Below are positions 17,457 to 28,394 of a stretch of DNA of 64,000 nt, piece after piece (within the stretch, counting starts at the first letter, position 1; every line of letters begins with the position of its first letter). The stretch comes from Streptomyces sp. NBC_01294 (GTDB lineage Bacteria > Actinomycetota > Actinomycetes > Streptomycetales > Streptomycetaceae): positions 5,795,501-5,859,500 of the forward strand of contig NZ_CP108423.1 in the NCBI RefSeq assembly GCF_035917235.1, read 5' to 3'. The notes beneath the pieces were generated by a model. It saw only the letters and a program-made list of their open reading frames with translations. It had not been told where the DNA came from and ran no database searches. Made by a program: the position numbers and the translations under genes.

Positions 17457-17982
17457 CTGAGCCAAGACGGCCCGATCAGCGACCCCCGGGCAGGTCGGGG
17501 GTCGCGCACCAAATCGCTACGCGCTCCTCATGTCTCGGCGTCCGCCGACCGTCTGGGGCTGGACATAGGCCGCCCACGGCCCTTGGGCGTGAGCAATCGG
17601 GGCGTCTGCCAGCCGCTTGGGGGAGGAAAAGCGCCGGACGACGGCTATTCCGATGTGTACCCGGGTCTGGCGGCGTGGAGGGTCAAGAAGACCGGCGGAA
17701 TGTGCCAATTGCCCTGGTCTGGACGTCCATTTGTGATGCCACCCCCGCGCTGACCGGGGTACACCTCGGCTGAGCCGAGCATTCGCCCCTCCACCCCCCT
17801 TCAACAGCCCTCATCAGCCCCGGACGGCCGTCAGTCGCCCTCTTCGCGAAGCGCGTAGCGATCTGTGGCGGCTTATGTCCGGCCACAGGCGGACTGCAGC
17901 CGCCATGAGGGCGGAGCGCGTAGCGATTTGGTGCACCCCGGGCTCCGCCCGGGGGTCGCTGACCGCCCCGCTCCTGAATTTG
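17457..17982. other. Spacer of the large inverted repeat, no gene seen
   Basis: The 526-base spacer continues the mirror symmetry in diverged form: CACCAAATCGCTACGCGCTC near 17507 recurs inverted near 17918. A separate inverted repeat, GTGTACCCGGGTC (17655-17667) against GACCGGGGTACAC (17752-17764), frames the middle. None of the small open frames has a credible start or composition. A structured RNA is possible but unproven. Confidence 0.5.
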
Positions 17983-18245
17983 CAATGGCCGGCCCGTTCC
18001 TTTGGGGGGTTCCCGTCGGTCTTCGGATTTCCGTGGCGGGTCGGTCGGTCAAGGGTGGCCGAAGGCCATCGCGCAGCGACGCGACCGAAGGGAGCGCCCT
18101 TGAGGGACCGGCCCGACACGGAGAGACGATGAGACTGACGGGAACCCCCCAAACCATCCCTGATGCTGAGTGAGGGAATCAGGCCCCCGAAGCCACCGCC
18201 CCCGGTCCGGATCCCGCCCGACCGGCTCCCGCCCCCGAAGCCCCG
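17983..18245. repeat. Right arm of the large inverted repeat
   Basis: Reverse-complement partner of 17195-17456, with only small insertions (for example CTCCCTTCGGTCG where the left arm has CTCCTTCGTCG). It ends in C-rich sequence 40 bases before the cutA stop, mirroring the G-rich sequence outside the left arm. Confidence 0.85.
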
Positions 18246-18285
18246 CCCCCCACTACCCTCCACTACCCCCCAGCCGTCTCCTCCG

Positions 18286-18594
18286 TCACCCACCCCCCCC
18301 GTACGCGGCTGACGTGGATTCCAGGGGGAGGACGATCCACTCCGGTACGTCGTAGGTGTGTTCCCGGTGGACCCATGCGCCGAGGGCCGGCAGGCGGTCT
18401 CGGGTCGTCTTGTACGAGATGCGCCACTCGGTGGCCGTTTCCACGGCGCCCTTCCAGCGGTAGACGGCGGTGAGCGGTGCGTCGATGTGGGCGCAGGCGG
18501 CCAGGCGGGCCTCCACCGCGCCCCGGGCCAGCTGCCTCGCCCTGCCCTCGTCGTCGACGGTGGTCTGGGCGATCACGATGTCGGTCGTCGCCAT
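18286..18594 (-). CDS. cutA: CutA-type divalent cation tolerance protein
   Basis: The 102-residue product has the CutA fold markers: [19 protein letters not shown] at the start, [29 protein letters not shown] and [17 protein letters not shown] near the end. CutA proteins form stable trimers related to PII. Their role in metal tolerance is established mainly in E. coli and is uncertain in actinobacteria. AGGAGGAG precedes the ATG by six bases. It converges on the repeat region and is divergent from the amylase gene. Confidence 0.93.
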   Translation of the reverse strand: MATTDIVIAQTTVDDEGRARQLARGAVEARLAACAHIDAPLTAVYRWKGAVETATEWRISYKTTRDRLPALGAWVHREHTYDVPEWIVLPLESTSAAYGGGG

Positions 18595-18708
18595 GGGCTC
18601 CTCCTCCTGTGCCGGTTCGTCTCAACGGACGCTACCCAGCGGGCTCCTTGAGGGCGGCTCCCGCCCGTAGCCGCGCCAGGGTACGCGCAGGAAACAATTC
18701 TGCAATCT

Positions 18709-18727
18709 CTTGCGCAAGGTCTTGCAA
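18709..18727. promoter_or_regulatory. Candidate MalR operator upstream of the alpha-amylase
   Basis: The site is the perfect palindrome CTTGCGCAAG (18709-18718) followed by GTCTTGCAA. The 11-mer CGCAAGGTCTT is identical to one in the malE operator. It stands 65-83 bases before the amylase start, where it would overlap or follow the promoter. Confidence 0.65.
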
Positions 18728-18791
18728 CACTCCGGGGTGCCCCCCTACGGTCGCGAACAATCCCCACCTCTCCCGCCAGGAGGCCCCCCAC

Positions 18792-20549
18792 ATGTCTGTC
18801 AGAGCCGCCAGACCCGCAAGAGCCGCCAGGGCCGCAACGTCCGTACGGGCCCCCGGAGTCGCCGGCGCCCTCGCCGCCGCCGCGCTGCTCGCCGCCGCGA
18901 GCCTCACCGCGCAGGCGCCGCAGGCCCAGGCCGCGCCCCCCGGCTCCAAGGACGTCACCGCCGTCCTCTTCGAGTGGAAGTTCGACTCGGTGGCCGTGGC
19001 CTGCACCGGCACCCTCGGTCCGGCCGGCTACGGGTACGTTCAGGTCTCGCCTCCCCAGGAGCACATCCAGGGCCCCCAGTGGTGGACCTCGTACCAGCCC
19101 GTCAGTTACAAGATCGCCGGTCGGCTCGGTGACCGGACCGCCTTCAAGAACATGGTCGACACCTGCCACGCCGCCGGGGTGAAGGTCGTCGCCGACTCCG
19201 TCATCAACCACATGGCCGCCGCCGACGGCGTCGGCACCGGCGGGAGTTCGTACACGAAGTACAACTACCCCGGCATCTACTCCGGCTCCGACATGGACGA
19301 CTGCCGGGCGACCATCTCGAACTACCAGGACCGGGGCAACGTCCAGAACTGCGAGCTCGTGCAGCTCGCGGACCTCGACACGGGCGAGGACTACGTGCGG
19401 GGCCGGATCGCCGCCTACCTCAACGACCTGCTGTCGCTGGGCGTGGACGGTTTCCGCATCGACGCCGCCAAGCACATGCCCGCCGCCGACCTCGCCAACA
19501 TCAAGTCCCGCATGACGAACCCCGGCGTCTACTGGAAGCAGGAGGCGATCCACGGAGCCGGCGAGGCCGTCTCGCCGAGCGAATACCTCGGCAACGGCGA
19601 CGTGCAGGAGTTCCGTTACGCCCGGGACCTGAAGCGGGTCTTCCAGAACGAGAACCTGGCCTACCTGAAGAACTTCGGCGAGGCCTGGGGCCACATGCCC
19701 AGTGGCCAGTCCGGGGTCTTCGTCGACAACCACGACACCGAGCGCGGCGGCGACACCCTCAGCTACAAGGACGGCTCCGCCTACACCCTCGCCAACGTCT
19801 TCATGCTGGCCTGGCCCTACGGCTCTCCGGACGTGCACTCCGGCTACGAGTGGACCGACAAGGACGCCGGCCCGCCGAACGGCGGCGCGGTCAGCGCCTG
19901 TTACGCCGACGGCTGGAAGTGCCAGCACGCCTGGCGGGAGATCTCCTCCATGGTCGCCTTCCGCAACGCGGCCCGCGGGCAGTCCGTCACGAACTGGTGG
20001 GACAACGGCGGCGACCAGATCGCCTTCGGCCGCGGTTCCAAGGCGTACGTGGCGATCAACCACGAGGGATCGGCCCTGACCCGCACCTTCCAGACCTCCC
20101 TCGCGGCCGGCGACTACTGCGACGTGCAGAACAACCGCACGGTCACCGTGAACTCCGCCGGCCAGGTCACCGCCACCCTCCCCGCGGGTACGGCCCTCGC
20201 CCTGCACACGGGCGCCCGTACCTGCTCCGGCGGTGCGACCCCGCCGCCGTCGGGCACCTCCGGCGCTTCCTTCGCCGTCAACGCCACGACCGTCCCCGGC
20301 CAGAACGTCCACGTCGTCGGCGACCGCGCCGAGCTCGGCGCCTGGAACCCGGCCACCGCCCCCAAGCTCGACCCGGCGGCCTACCCCGTCTGGAAGCTCG
20401 ACGTCGCCCTCCCGGCCGGCGCGTCCTTCGCGTACAAGTACGTCCGCAAGGACGCCGCCGGCAACGTCACCTGGGAGGGCGGGGCCAACCGCACCGCCAC
20501 CGTCCCCGCGAGCGGCAAGGTCATGCTGACCGACACCTGGCGCAACTGA
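18792..20549 (+). CDS. Secreted alpha-amylase, GH13 plus C-terminal CBM20
   Basis: The 585 residues begin with a signal peptide (an Arg/Ala-rich stretch then [19 protein letters not shown]). A GH13 catalytic domain of the Streptomyces amylase type follows: [13 protein letters not shown] carries the nucleophile, [18 protein letters not shown] the acid/base Glu, and [11 protein letters not shown] the third acidic residue. A starch-binding CBM20 occupies about the last 95 residues ([14 protein letters not shown]). It hydrolyses starch outside the cell. AGGAGG lies nine bases before the ATG. The upstream CTTGC/GCAAG element suggests maltose-dependent derepression. Confidence 0.94.
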   Translation: MSVRAARPARAARAATSVRAPGVAGALAAAALLAAASLTAQAPQAQAAPPGSKDVTAVLFEWKFDSVAVACTGTLGPAGYGYVQVSPPQEHIQGPQWWTSYQPVSYKIAGRLGDRTAFKNMVDTCHAAGVKVVADSVINHMAAADGVGTGGSSYTKYNYPGIYSGSDMDDCRATISNYQDRGNVQNCELVQLADLDTGEDYVRGRIAAYLNDLLSLGVDGFRIDAAKHMPAADLANIKSRMTNPGVYWKQEAIHGAGEAVSPSEYLGNGDVQEFRYARDLKRVFQNENLAYLKNFGEAWGHMPSGQSGVFVDNHDTERGGDTLSYKDGSAYTLANVFMLAWPYGSPDVHSGYEWTDKDAGPPNGGAVSACYADGWKCQHAWREISSMVAFRNAARGQSVTNWWDNGGDQIAFGRGSKAYVAINHEGSALTRTFQTSLAAGDYCDVQNNRTVTVNSAGQVTATLPAGTALALHTGARTCSGGATPPPSGTSGASFAVNATTVPGQNVHVVGDRAELGAWNPATAPKLDPAAYPVWKLDVALPAGASFAYKYVRKDAAGNVTWEGGANRTATVPASGKVMLTDTWRN

Positions 20550-20566
20550 GCCGCCGCTCCACCGAC

Positions 20567-20636
20567 AGGGCCGCCCGGCACCTTCTCCCCGCCTCCCCCA
20601 GACTCCGTCCGGGGGAACCCCCGGCCGGGCGGCCCT
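20567..20636 (+). terminator. Hairpin after the alpha-amylase
   Basis: A 13-bp perfect stem (AGGGCCGCCCGGC at 20567-20579, GCCGGGCGGCCCT at 20624-20636) encloses a second CCCCC/GGGGG stem. It lies 18 bases after the amylase stop. There is no T tract, as usual in Streptomyces. The next gene starts 48 bases later, so partial read-through is possible. Confidence 0.6.
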
Positions 20637-20683
20637 CATCCACGAGACACGCGACACGCGACCCGTACCCAAGGAGATCCGCC

Positions 20684-23600
20684 TTGATACGCCCTGCCGC
20701 AGGAGTCCTCGCCGCCGCCCTGGCCGTGACGCTCCTGCCTGCCCTCCCCGCGGTGGCCGCGGCCGCCGCGAAGCCGCCGGCCCCGCCCTCGGACGCGAAA
20801 CTGGCCGCCGAACCGGCCCGGCACGACCTGACCCGGGAGCAGTTCTACTTCGTGCTCCCGGACCGCTTCGCGAACGGCGACCCCGCCAACGACCGGGGCG
20901 GCCTGACCGGCTCCCGTCTGGAGACCGGCCTGGACCCGACGGACAAGGGCTTCTACCAGGGCGGTGACCTCAAGGGGCTCACCGACCGGCTCGACTACAT
21001 CAAGGGTCTCGGCACCACGGCCATCTGGATGGCGCCGATCTTCAAGAACCAGCCGGTGCAGGGCAAGGGGACCGACGTCTCCGCTGGCTACCACGGCTAC
21101 TGGATCACCGACTTCACCCAGGTCGACCCGCACTTCGGCACCAACGCCGACCTGGAGCGGCTGATCGACAAGGCGCACGGGAAGGGGATGAAGGTCTTCT
21201 TCGACGTCATCACCAACCACACCGCCGACGTCGTCGACTACCGCGAGGCGTCCTACTCGTACCTGTCGAAGGGGGCGTTCCCGTACCTGACGAAGGACGG
21301 CGTGCCGTTCGACGACAAGGACTATGCGGACGGGAAGGCGAAGTTCCCGAAGACGGACGGCGAGTCCTTCCCGAGGACCCCCTTCGTGCCGGACGCGAAG
21401 AAGAACCTCAAGGTCCCCGCCTGGCTCAACGACCCCACGATGTACCACAACCGCGGGGACTCCACCTTCGCCGGCGAATCCTCCGACCAGGGCGACTTCT
21501 TCGGCCTCGACGACCTGTGGACGGAGCGCCCCGAGGTCGTCAGCGGGATGGAGAAGATCTATGAGAAGTGGGTCAAGGACTTCCGTATTGACGGCTTCCG
21601 CATCGACACGGTCAAGCACGTCAACACCGAGTTCTGGAGCCAGTGGGCGACCGCCCTCGACACGTACGCCGCCAAGCGCGGCCGCGACGACTTCTTCATG
21701 TTCGGCGAGGTGTACTCCGCCGACACCGCCGTCACCTCCCCGTACGTGACGCGCGGGCGCCTCGACGCCACTCTCGACTTCCCGCTCCAGGACGCGATCC
21801 GCGCGTACGCCTCCCAGGGCGCGGGGGCCGGCCGGCTGGCGTCCGTCCTGGGCGACGACTACCGGTACACCTCCGGCAAGGCCAACGCCTACGAGCAGGT
21901 GACCTTCCTCGGCAACCACGACATGGGCCGCTTCGCCACCTTCCTGAAGCAGGACCGGCCGGGCGCGGGCGAGCAGGAGCTCCTGAACCGCTACCGGCTC
22001 GCCAACGAGCTGATGTTCCTCTCCCGGGGCAACCCGGTGATCTACTCCGGCGACGAGCAGGGCTTCACCGGCGCCGGCGGCGACAAGGACGCCCGCCAGC
22101 CGCTCTTCGCCTCGCAGACCGCCGACTACCTCGACGACGACCAGCTCGGAACGGCGCGCACGCATGCGAGCGATGCTTACGATCCGGAGCACCCCCTCTA
22201 CAAGGAGATCAGTGCTCTCTCGAAGCTGACCAAGGCCCACCCGGCCCTGCGCGACGGCGTCCAGAGCGAGCGCCTCGCCGACGGCTCCGTCTACGCCTTC
22301 GCCCGCACCGACACCCGCAGCCGCACCGAGTACCTGGTCGCCGCCAACAACGGGGCCGAGTCCCGCACCGTGGAGATCGACGCCCCGGCCGGCGCCCAGT
22401 ACCGCACCCTGTACGGCGGCTCCGCGCTGATCCGCGCCTCGGCGGCCGGCAAGCTCACCGTCGTCGTCCCCGCCTTCGGCTCGGTGGTCCTCCAGAACAC
22501 GGCCCCGCTCGCGGCCCCCACGGCCAAGCCCGCCCTGACCCTGAAGGCCCCGGCCCCCGGCGCCGCCGGCACCGTCGAACTCTCCGCCGACGTCACCGGC
22601 GGCGGCCTGAACCGGGTCGTCTTCGCCGCGCAGAGCGGAAACGGCACGTGGGAGGTCCTCGGTTCCGCCGACCACGCCCCCTACAAGGTGACCCAGCACG
22701 TCACCGCCCCGGCCGGCACCGCCCTGCGCTACAAGGCCGTGGTCGTCGACTCCGCCGGCCGCACCGCGAGCGCCCTCGCCGAGACCGTGGCCGGAGCGGC
22801 CCCGCCCGCCGAGGTCCCCACCGCCACCCAGCGGGACTACGCGGTCGTCCACTACAACCGCCCCGACGGCGACTACACCAACTGGCGCCTCTACGCCTGG
22901 GGCGACCTCGCCGAAGGCGAGGCCACTCCGTGGCCGGCCGGCCACGACTTCACCGGCCGCGACGCCTACGGCGCGTTCGCGTACGTCAGGCTCAAGCCCG
23001 GTGCCTCCTCCGTCGGTTACCTTGTGATCGACAAGGACGGCAACAAGGACGTCGCCGCCGACCGCACCATCGACGTGACGAAGACCGGCGAGATCTGGCT
23101 GGAGCAGGGCAAGGAGCCCGCCCGCACCGAACGCCCCGCCTACCCGCCGCAGGACCAGGCCAAGGCCGTCTTGCACTACCAGCGCCCCGACGGCGCCTAC
23201 GACGGCTGGGGCCTGCACGTCTGGACCGGGGCCGCGACCCCCACCGACTGGTCCAAGCCCGTGCTCCCCGCCCGCACCGACTCCTACGGCGCGGTCTACG
23301 AGGTCCCGCTCGCCGCGGGCGCCACCAGCCTCAGCTACATCCTCCACAAGGGCGACGAGAAGGACCTCCCCTCCGACCAGTCCCTGGACCTCAAGGCCAA
23401 CGGCCACGAGGTGTGGATGCTGGGCGGCAAGGAGAAGTACCTCCTCCCGCAGCCCGCCGGCTCCTCCGCCGCCCTGGACCTCACCAAGTCCCACGCGGTC
23501 TGGATCGACCGCGACACCGTCGCCTGGAACGCCCCCGCGGCCGCCGCCTCCGTCCAGCTCCTCGCCTCCCGCGAAGGCGCCGTCAAGGCCGAGAACGGCG

Positions 23601-26029
23601 CCCTGACCGGCCCCGCCGAGTGGCTGCGGCTGTCCAGGACCGAGCTGACCGCCGCCCAGAAGCAGAAGTTCCCGCACCTGGCCGCGTACGCCGCGTTCAC
23701 CGTCGACCCGCGCGACCGGGACCGCGTCCGCGCGGCCCTGCGCGGCCAGCTCGTCGCGAGCGCCCGCGCCGCGAACGGCGCCGTCCTGGCCGCCACCGGC
23801 GTCCAGCTCGCCGGCGTCCTCGACGACCTGTACGCGACCACCGCGTCCCTGGGCCCGGTCTTCAAGGACGGCCGCCCCACCCTCTCCGTCTGGGCGCCCA
23901 CCGCCCGGCAGGTCTCCCTCGAACTCGACGGCCGCACCGTCGCCATGCGCCGCGACGACGCCACCGGCGTCTGGTCGGTGCGCGGCGAGCGCTCCTGGAC
24001 CGGGAAGCCGTACCGCTTCGACGTGACCGTCTGGGCCCCGAGCACCGGCCAGGTGGTCCGCAACCTCGTCACCGACCCCTACTCCACCGCCCTGACCGCG
24101 GACTCCACCCACAGCCTGGCCGTGGACCTGGCCGACCCCAAGCTGGCCCCGCCCGGCTGGAAGGCCCTGCGCAAGCCCGCGCCCGTGCCCTTCACCTCCG
24201 CGCAGATCCAGGAGCTGCACATCCGCGACTTCTCGGTCGCGGACCGAACCAGCGCCCACCCCGGCCAGTACCTCGCCTTCACCGACACCGCCTCGACGGG
24301 CATGCGGCACCTGCGCGACCTGGCCGGCGCCGGCACCTCGTACGTCCACCTCCTGCCCGCCTTCGACATCGGCACCATCCCCGAGAAGCCGGCCGACCGC
24401 ACCGAGCCCGCCTGCGACCTCAAGGTGTACGCGCCGGACTCGCAGGAGCAGCAGGCGTGCGTGGCGGCCGCGGCCGCGAAGGACGCGTACAACTGGGGCT
24501 ACGACCCGCTGCACTACACCGTCCCCGAGGGCAGCTACGCGAGCGACCCGAACGGCACGGCCCGCACCGTCGAGTTCCGCAGGATGGTCCAGTCGCTGAA
24601 CGGGGCCGGGTTGCGCACGGTGATGGACGTGGTCTACAACCACACCGTCGCCGCCGGGCAGTCGGACAAGTCCGTCCTCGACCGGATCGTCCCCGGCTAC
24701 TACCAGCGCCTGCTGGCCGACGGCACGGTCGCCACCTCCACCTGCTGCGCCAACACCGCTCCCGAGAACACCATGATGGGCCGCCTCGTCGTGGACTCGA
24801 TCGTCACCTGGGCGAAGGAGTACAAGGTCGACGGCTTCCGCTTCGACCTGATGGGCCACCACCCGAAGGCCAACATCCTGGCCGTCCGCAAGGCCCTCGA
24901 CGAGCTCACCCCCGCCAAGGACGGGGTGGACGGCAAGAAGATCGTCCTCTACGGGGAGGGCTGGAACTTCGGCGAGATCGCCGACGACGCCCGCTTCGTG
25001 CAGGCCACGCAGAAGAACATGGCCGGCACCGGCATCGCCACCTTCTCCGACCGGGCGCGCGACGCGGTCCGCGGCGGCGGTCCCTTCGACGAGGACCCGC
25101 GCGTGCAGGGCTTCGCGTCGGGCCTGTTCACCACCCCGAACTCCTCGCCCGCCAACGGCACCCCGGAGCAGCAGAAGGCCCGCCTCCTGCACGCCCAGGA
25201 CCTGATCAAGGTCGGCCTCTCCGGCAACCTCGCCTCGTACGCCTTCACCGACACCGCGGGCCGCCGCGTCAAGGGCTCCGAGGTGGACTACAACGGCTCC
25301 CCGGCCGGCTACGCGGCCGCCCCCGGCGACGCCCTCGCCTACGCGGACGCCCACGACAACGAGACCCTCGCCGACGCGCTGACCTTCAAGCTCCCGGCCG
25401 GCACCAGCCCCCGCGACCAGGCCCGCATGCAGGTCCTGGCCATGGCGACGGCCACCCTCTCCCAGGGTCCGGCCCTCTCCCAGGCGGGCACGGACCTGCT
25501 CCGCTCCAAGTCCCTGGACCGCAACTCCTACGACAGCGGGGACTGGTTCAACGCGATCCACTGGGACTGCCGCGACGGCAACGGCTTCGGCCGGGGCCTG
25601 CCCCCGGCCGCCGACAACGGCCCGAAGTGGCTCTACGCGAAGCCGCTGCTGACCGGACCGGCCCCCGCCTGCGCGGACATCACGGCCACCTCGGCGGCCT
25701 ACCGCGACCTGCTGAAGATCCGCACCACCGAGGCGGACTTCGCCCTCACCACGACGGAGGCGGTCCAGTCCCGGCTGGCCTTCCCCCTCTCGGGCAAGGA
25801 CGAGACCCCGGGCGTGATCACGATGACCCTGGGCGACCTGGTGGTGGTCTTCAACGCCACCCCCACCGCCCAGGCGCAGCGCGTCGCCGCCCTCGCGGGC
25901 ACCGCCCACCGCCTGCACCCGGTCCAGGCATCGGGCTCCGACGCCACGGTCAGGCAGTCCGCGTACGACGCCCGGACGGGAGAGTTCACCGTCCCGGCCC
26001 GCACCGTCTCGGTCTTCACACGACGGTGA
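20684..26029 (+). CDS. Secreted bifunctional alpha-amylase/pullulanase, 1781 residues
   Basis: A signal peptide (residues 1-27) precedes two complete GH13 enzymes. The first spans about 40-600, with nucleophile Asp308 ([10 protein letters not shown]), MFGEVYSAD and [11 protein letters not shown] linker with an immunoglobulin-like segment follows, then two pullulanase-type CBM41 modules near residues 721 and 827 ([18 protein letters not shown]). The pullulanase domain has [17 protein letters not shown], Asp1388 in [20 protein letters not shown] and [10 protein letters not shown]. The fused enzyme would cut both alpha-1,4 and alpha-1,6 bonds of starch or glycogen outside the cell. It starts at a TTG with AAGGAGAT five bases upstream. 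The same fusion is known from other Streptomyces. Confidence 0.92.
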   Translation: MIRPAAGVLAAALAVTLLPALPAVAAAAAKPPAPPSDAKLAAEPARHDLTREQFYFVLPDRFANGDPANDRGGLTGSRLETGLDPTDKGFYQGGDLKGLTDRLDYIKGLGTTAIWMAPIFKNQPVQGKGTDVSAGYHGYWITDFTQVDPHFGTNADLERLIDKAHGKGMKVFFDVITNHTADVVDYREASYSYLSKGAFPYLTKDGVPFDDKDYADGKAKFPKTDGESFPRTPFVPDAKKNLKVPAWLNDPTMYHNRGDSTFAGESSDQGDFFGLDDLWTERPEVVSGMEKIYEKWVKDFRIDGFRIDTVKHVNTEFWSQWATALDTYAAKRGRDDFFMFGEVYSADTAVTSPYVTRGRLDATLDFPLQDAIRAYASQGAGAGRLASVLGDDYRYTSGKANAYEQVTFLGNHDMGRFATFLKQDRPGAGEQELLNRYRLANELMFLSRGNPVIYSGDEQGFTGAGGDKDARQPLFASQTADYLDDDQLGTARTHASDAYDPEHPLYKEISALSKLTKAHPALRDGVQSERLADGSVYAFARTDTRSRTEYLVAANNGAESRTVEIDAPAGAQYRTLYGGSALIRASAAGKLTVVVPAFGSVVLQNTAPLAAPTAKPALTLKAPAPGAAGTVELSADVTGGGLNRVVFAAQSGNGTWEVLGSADHAPYKVTQHVTAPAGTALRYKAVVVDSAGRTASALAETVAGAAPPAEVPTATQRDYAVVHYNRPDGDYTNWRLYAWGDLAEGEATPWPAGHDFTGRDAYGAFAYVRLKPGASSVGYLVIDKDGNKDVAADRTIDVTKTGEIWLEQGKEPARTERPAYPPQDQAKAVLHYQRPDGAYDGWGLHVWTGAATPTDWSKPVLPARTDSYGAVYEVPLAAGATSLSYILHKGDEKDLPSDQSLDLKANGHEVWMLGGKEKYLLPQPAGSSAALDLTKSHAVWIDRDTVAWNAPAAAASVQLLASREGAVKAENGALTGPAEWLRLSRTELTAAQKQKFPHLAAYAAFTVDPRDRDRVRAALRGQLVASARAANGAVLAATGVQLAGVLDDLYATTASLGPVFKDGRPTLSVWAPTARQVSLELDGRTVAMRRDDATGVWSVRGERSWTGKPYRFDVTVWAPSTGQVVRNLVTDPYSTALTADSTHSLAVDLADPKLAPPGWKALRKPAPVPFTSAQIQELHIRDFSVADRTSAHPGQYLAFTDTASTGMRHLRDLAGAGTSYVHLLPAFDIGTIPEKPADRTEPACDLKVYAPDSQEQQACVAAAAAKDAYNWGYDPLHYTVPEGSYASDPNGTARTVEFRRMVQSLNGAGLRTVMDVVYNHTVAAGQSDKSVLDRIVPGYYQRLLADGTVATSTCCANTAPENTMMGRLVVDSIVTWAKEYKVDGFRFDLMGHHPKANILAVRKALDELTPAKDGVDGKKIVLYGEGWNFGEIADDARFVQATQKNMAGTGIATFSDRARDAVRGGGPFDEDPRVQGFASGLFTTPNSSPANGTPEQQKARLLHAQDLIKVGLSGNLASYAFTDTAGRRVKGSEVDYNGSPAGYAAAPGDALAYADAHDNETLADALTFKLPAGTSPRDQARMQVLAMATATLSQGPALSQAGTDLLRSKSLDRNSYDSGDWFNAIHWDCRDGNGFGRGLPPAADNGPKWLYAKPLLTGPAPACADITATSAAYRDLLKIRTTEADFALTTTEAVQSRLAFPLSGKDETPGVITMTLGDLVVVFNATPTAQAQRVAALAGTAHRLHPVQASGSDATVRQSAYDARTGEFTVPARTVSVFTRR

Positions 26030-26552
26030 GCCGGTCCAGCCGCTTCTCCAGCAGGATCACCCCGTAGGTCCTGCCGTCCTTCCCCTGCTTGTCGGGGAGT
26101 TCGCCGACCACCCGGTAGCCCGCGCCACGGTAGTACGCGAGCAGCCGGGGGTTGGTGGAGACGCAGTCCAGCCGCGCCCGCTCCCGCCCGGTCCCGGCCG
26201 TGCGCCGCTCGGCATGTTCGAGCATGCGCCGGCCGGCTCCGGCGGGGGCGACCTCGCGCGCCACCATCAGCCGGTGCACGTAGCCCGCCACGGGGGGCTG
26301 GATCCCCCAGGCCTCCTCGTCGGACCACCACAACTCGTAGGCCCCGCAGACGCGGCCGTCGGCGTCGCGCGCGATCCACACCTCACCCTCGCGCATCTTC
26401 GACCGGAAGTGCGCGGCGTCCTTGTCGCCGGGCTTCCACTGCTCGATCCCGTGCTTCCGCATCCAGCGGGCAGCCTGGTCGTACAGCTGCACCAGGGTGC
26501 CGGCGTCCTTCTCCTCGGCCGGCCGGAACACGATCCCGTCGTCAATGATCAC
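26016..26552 (-). CDS. GNAT family N-acetyltransferase
   Basis: The 178-residue protein has GNAT hallmarks: VHRLMVAREVAPAGAGRRML as the acetyl-CoA site and STNPRLLAYYRGAGYRVVGE as the late motif. The N-terminal segment (FRPAEEKDAGTLVQLYDQAARWMRKHG) suggests a small-molecule acetyltransferase. Its 3' end overlaps the end of the convergent amylase-pullulanase gene by 14 bases. It starts at GTG 26552. No substrate can be proposed. Confidence 0.85.
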   Translation of the reverse strand: MIIDDGIVFRPAEEKDAGTLVQLYDQAARWMRKHGIEQWKPGDKDAAHFRSKMREGEVWIARDADGRVCGAYELWWSDEEAWGIQPPVAGYVHRLMVAREVAPAGAGRRMLEHAERRTAGTGRERARLDCVSTNPRLLAYYRGAGYRVVGELPDKQGKDGRTYGVILLEKRLDRLTVV

Positions 26553-26607
26553 GCGGGCATTATCGGTTATCCGAACCCGGCGGTGATCATGGCCGTCGGG
26601 CGGCCGG

Positions 26608-27324
26608 TCAGCCCGGCTGGGGCGCCCCGCCCGGAACGAGCGCGCCGAGCCGCCCGACCAGCACCCCGAAGGGACCGTCGGCGGGTTCGTCGGCCAGGAT
26701 CCGTACGAGGATCCCCGCCATCTCCGCGTCGTACGCCGCGCTCACGGCGGCCAGCGCGGCGAAGTCGTGCACCAGCTGCAGTTCCAGCTCGGCCCGCGGG
26801 ATCCTGCGCCCGTCCAGCCAGATCAGCGCGGTGGACTCGGCGAGCGAGACCCAGGAACGCACCACGAGCTCCAGGCGCGCCGGGGGATCCTCCAGGCTGA
26901 TGCCCAGGTGCGTGAGGATCTGCTCGTACGCCGCCTGCCGGACCTCGTCGATCATCGCGTTGGCCCGGCTGCTGCCGGCCGCCGGACCGCCCCGCATCAG
27001 CGCCGAGAAGCCCGGCCCGTGATCCTCGACGAAGGCGAAGAACCGCCCCATCACCCGCAGCAACCGCGCCCCGAGCGGCCCCTCCCGGGGCTCCACGAAC
27101 CGCAGCGCCAGCTCGTCGGCCGCCCGCCGCAGCGCCGCCTCGTACAGGCTCAGCTTGCCGGGAAAGTAGTGGTAGACGAGCGGCCGGGATATCCCCGCGG
27201 CCGCCGCGATCTCGTCGATCGACACGTCGTCGGGCGACCGGTGGCTGAACAGCTCCAGGGCAACCCCGATCAGCTGCTGCCGCCGCTCCTCGACACCCAT
27301 CCTGCGTCGCACCCCGGTTGTCAT
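26608..27324 (-). CDS. TetR-family transcriptional regulator
   Basis: The 238-residue protein has a typical TetR N-terminal domain (RRQQLIGVALELFSHRS, IDEIAAAAGISRPLVYHYFP). The ligand-binding half fits the TetR C-terminal pattern and ends near WLDGRRIPRAELELQLVHDF. It starts 23 bases after the ferredoxin-reductase stop on the same strand. It is therefore probably the last gene of the PF10118-reductase operon and its likely regulator. Confidence 0.9.
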   Translation of the reverse strand: MTTGVRRRMGVEERRQQLIGVALELFSHRSPDDVSIDEIAAAAGISRPLVYHYFPGKLSLYEAALRRAADELALRFVEPREGPLGARLLRVMGRFFAFVEDHGPGFSALMRGGPAAGSSRANAMIDEVRQAAYEQILTHLGISLEDPPARLELVVRSWVSLAESTALIWLDGRRIPRAELELQLVHDFAALAAVSAAYDAEMAGILVRILADEPADGPFGVLVGRLGALVPGGAPQPG

Positions 27325-27347
27325 GCGGACACCCTACCGAGGAGCGC

Positions 27348-28394
27348 TCACAGGTCCAGGACGAGGCGGTCCTCCTTCGCGCGGGAGACGCACAGCAGCA
27401 TCGAGTCCGCGCGCTCCTGGTCCGTGAGAAGCTCGTCGCGGTGCTCCACCTCGCCCGCCAGGACGCGGTGTTGGCAGGTCCCGCAGAAGCCCTGTCCGCA
27501 GGAGTACGGGGTGTCGGGCAGTTCCCGGCGCACCGCGGCCAGCGTGCTCTCGTCCGCCCCGACCTCGACGACCCGGCCCGAGCGGCGCAGTTCGACGGTG
27601 AAGGCCCGCGCCGGACCGGTCGCTTCCGCCGGCGCGAAACGCTCCAGGCGCACCGCCGCGGGGTCGGGGACCGCGGCCGTGACGGCCCGCATCAGGGCGT
27701 CCGGGCCGCAGCAGTAGACCAGCGTGCCCGGCGCGGTGCCGGCGAGCGGGGCCAGGTCGGGGAGGCCCGCCTCGTCCTGCACCAGGACCGTGACCCGGTC
27801 GCCGTACGCCGCGAGTTCCGCCAGGAAGGGCATCGAGGCGCGCGAGCGGCCCCCGTACAGCAGGGTCCAGTCGGCGCCCGCCGCCGTGGCGGCCCGGAGC
27901 ATCGGCAGGATCGGCGTGATGCCGATGCCGCCCGCGACGAAGGCGTACGACGGCGCCGGGACCAGCTCGAAGCGGTTGCGCGGCGGGCGCAGTTCCAGCT
28001 CGGCGCCCTCGACCAGCCGGGCGTGCGCCTCGCGCGATCCGCCGCGGCCGTCCTCGATCAGGCGGATCGCGATCGTGTACCGGCCGGCGTCCGCCGGGTC
28101 GCCGCACAGGGAGTACTGCCGGACCAGGCCCGAGGGCAGGGTGACGTCCACGTGCGCGCCGGGGGTCCACGCCGGGAGGTCCGGTGATTCCAGGGTCAGT
28201 AGCAGCACGCCCTGCGCCGGCTCCGTACGGGAGACGATCGGCGCGCGCAGCCGGCGGCGCGGGGAGTGGCCCGAGACCGGGGTCTCCAGGGCCGGCAGGG
28301 GCCAGAGCGGGGAGGCGGCGATGCGGCGGTTCAGGGTGCGCCGGGTGAGCCAGGCCGCACCCGCCACCGCCGTGACCGCGAGGGCGCGCCTCAT
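27348..28394 (-). CDS. Ferredoxin-type oxidoreductase (FAD/NADPH plus 2Fe-2S)
   Basis: The 348-residue protein has a short hydrophobic start, then a flavin-binding barrel (RQYSLCGDP region) and an NAD(P) domain (FVAGGIGITPILPML, YCCGPDALM). At the C-terminus is a plant-type 2Fe-2S ferredoxin: SCGQGFCGTCQHRVL with a last Cys in SMLLCVSRA. This layout carries electrons from NAD(P)H to an oxygenase or diiron partner. The ATG overlaps the stop of the upstream PF10118 gene (ATGA), so the two are coupled and are probably functional partners. Confidence 0.9.
   Translation of the reverse strand: MRRALAVTAVAGAAWLTRRTLNRRIAASPLWPLPALETPVSGHSPRRRLRAPIVSRTEPAQGVLLLTLESPDLPAWTPGAHVDVTLPSGLVRQYSLCGDPADAGRYTIAIRLIEDGRGGSREAHARLVEGAELELRPPRNRFELVPAPSYAFVAGGIGITPILPMLRAATAAGADWTLLYGGRSRASMPFLAELAAYGDRVTVLVQDEAGLPDLAPLAGTAPGTLVYCCGPDALMRAVTAAVPDPAAVRLERFAPAEATGPARAFTVELRRSGRVVEVGADESTLAAVRRELPDTPYSCGQGFCGTCQHRVLAGEVEHRDELLTDQERADSMLLCVSRAKEDRLVLDL

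Noticed and set aside
17457..17982. Small protein genes inside the large inverted repeat
   Set aside because: Several short frames exist on both strands but share repeated sequence, lack ribosome sites and give arginine/proline-rich translations.
20636..25918. A 1760-residue open frame antisense to the amylase-pullulanase gene
   Set aside because: High GC removes stop codons from antisense frames. Its translation is low-complexity Gly/Val/Asp/Arg sequence with no domain, and the plus-strand frame has clear catalytic motifs.
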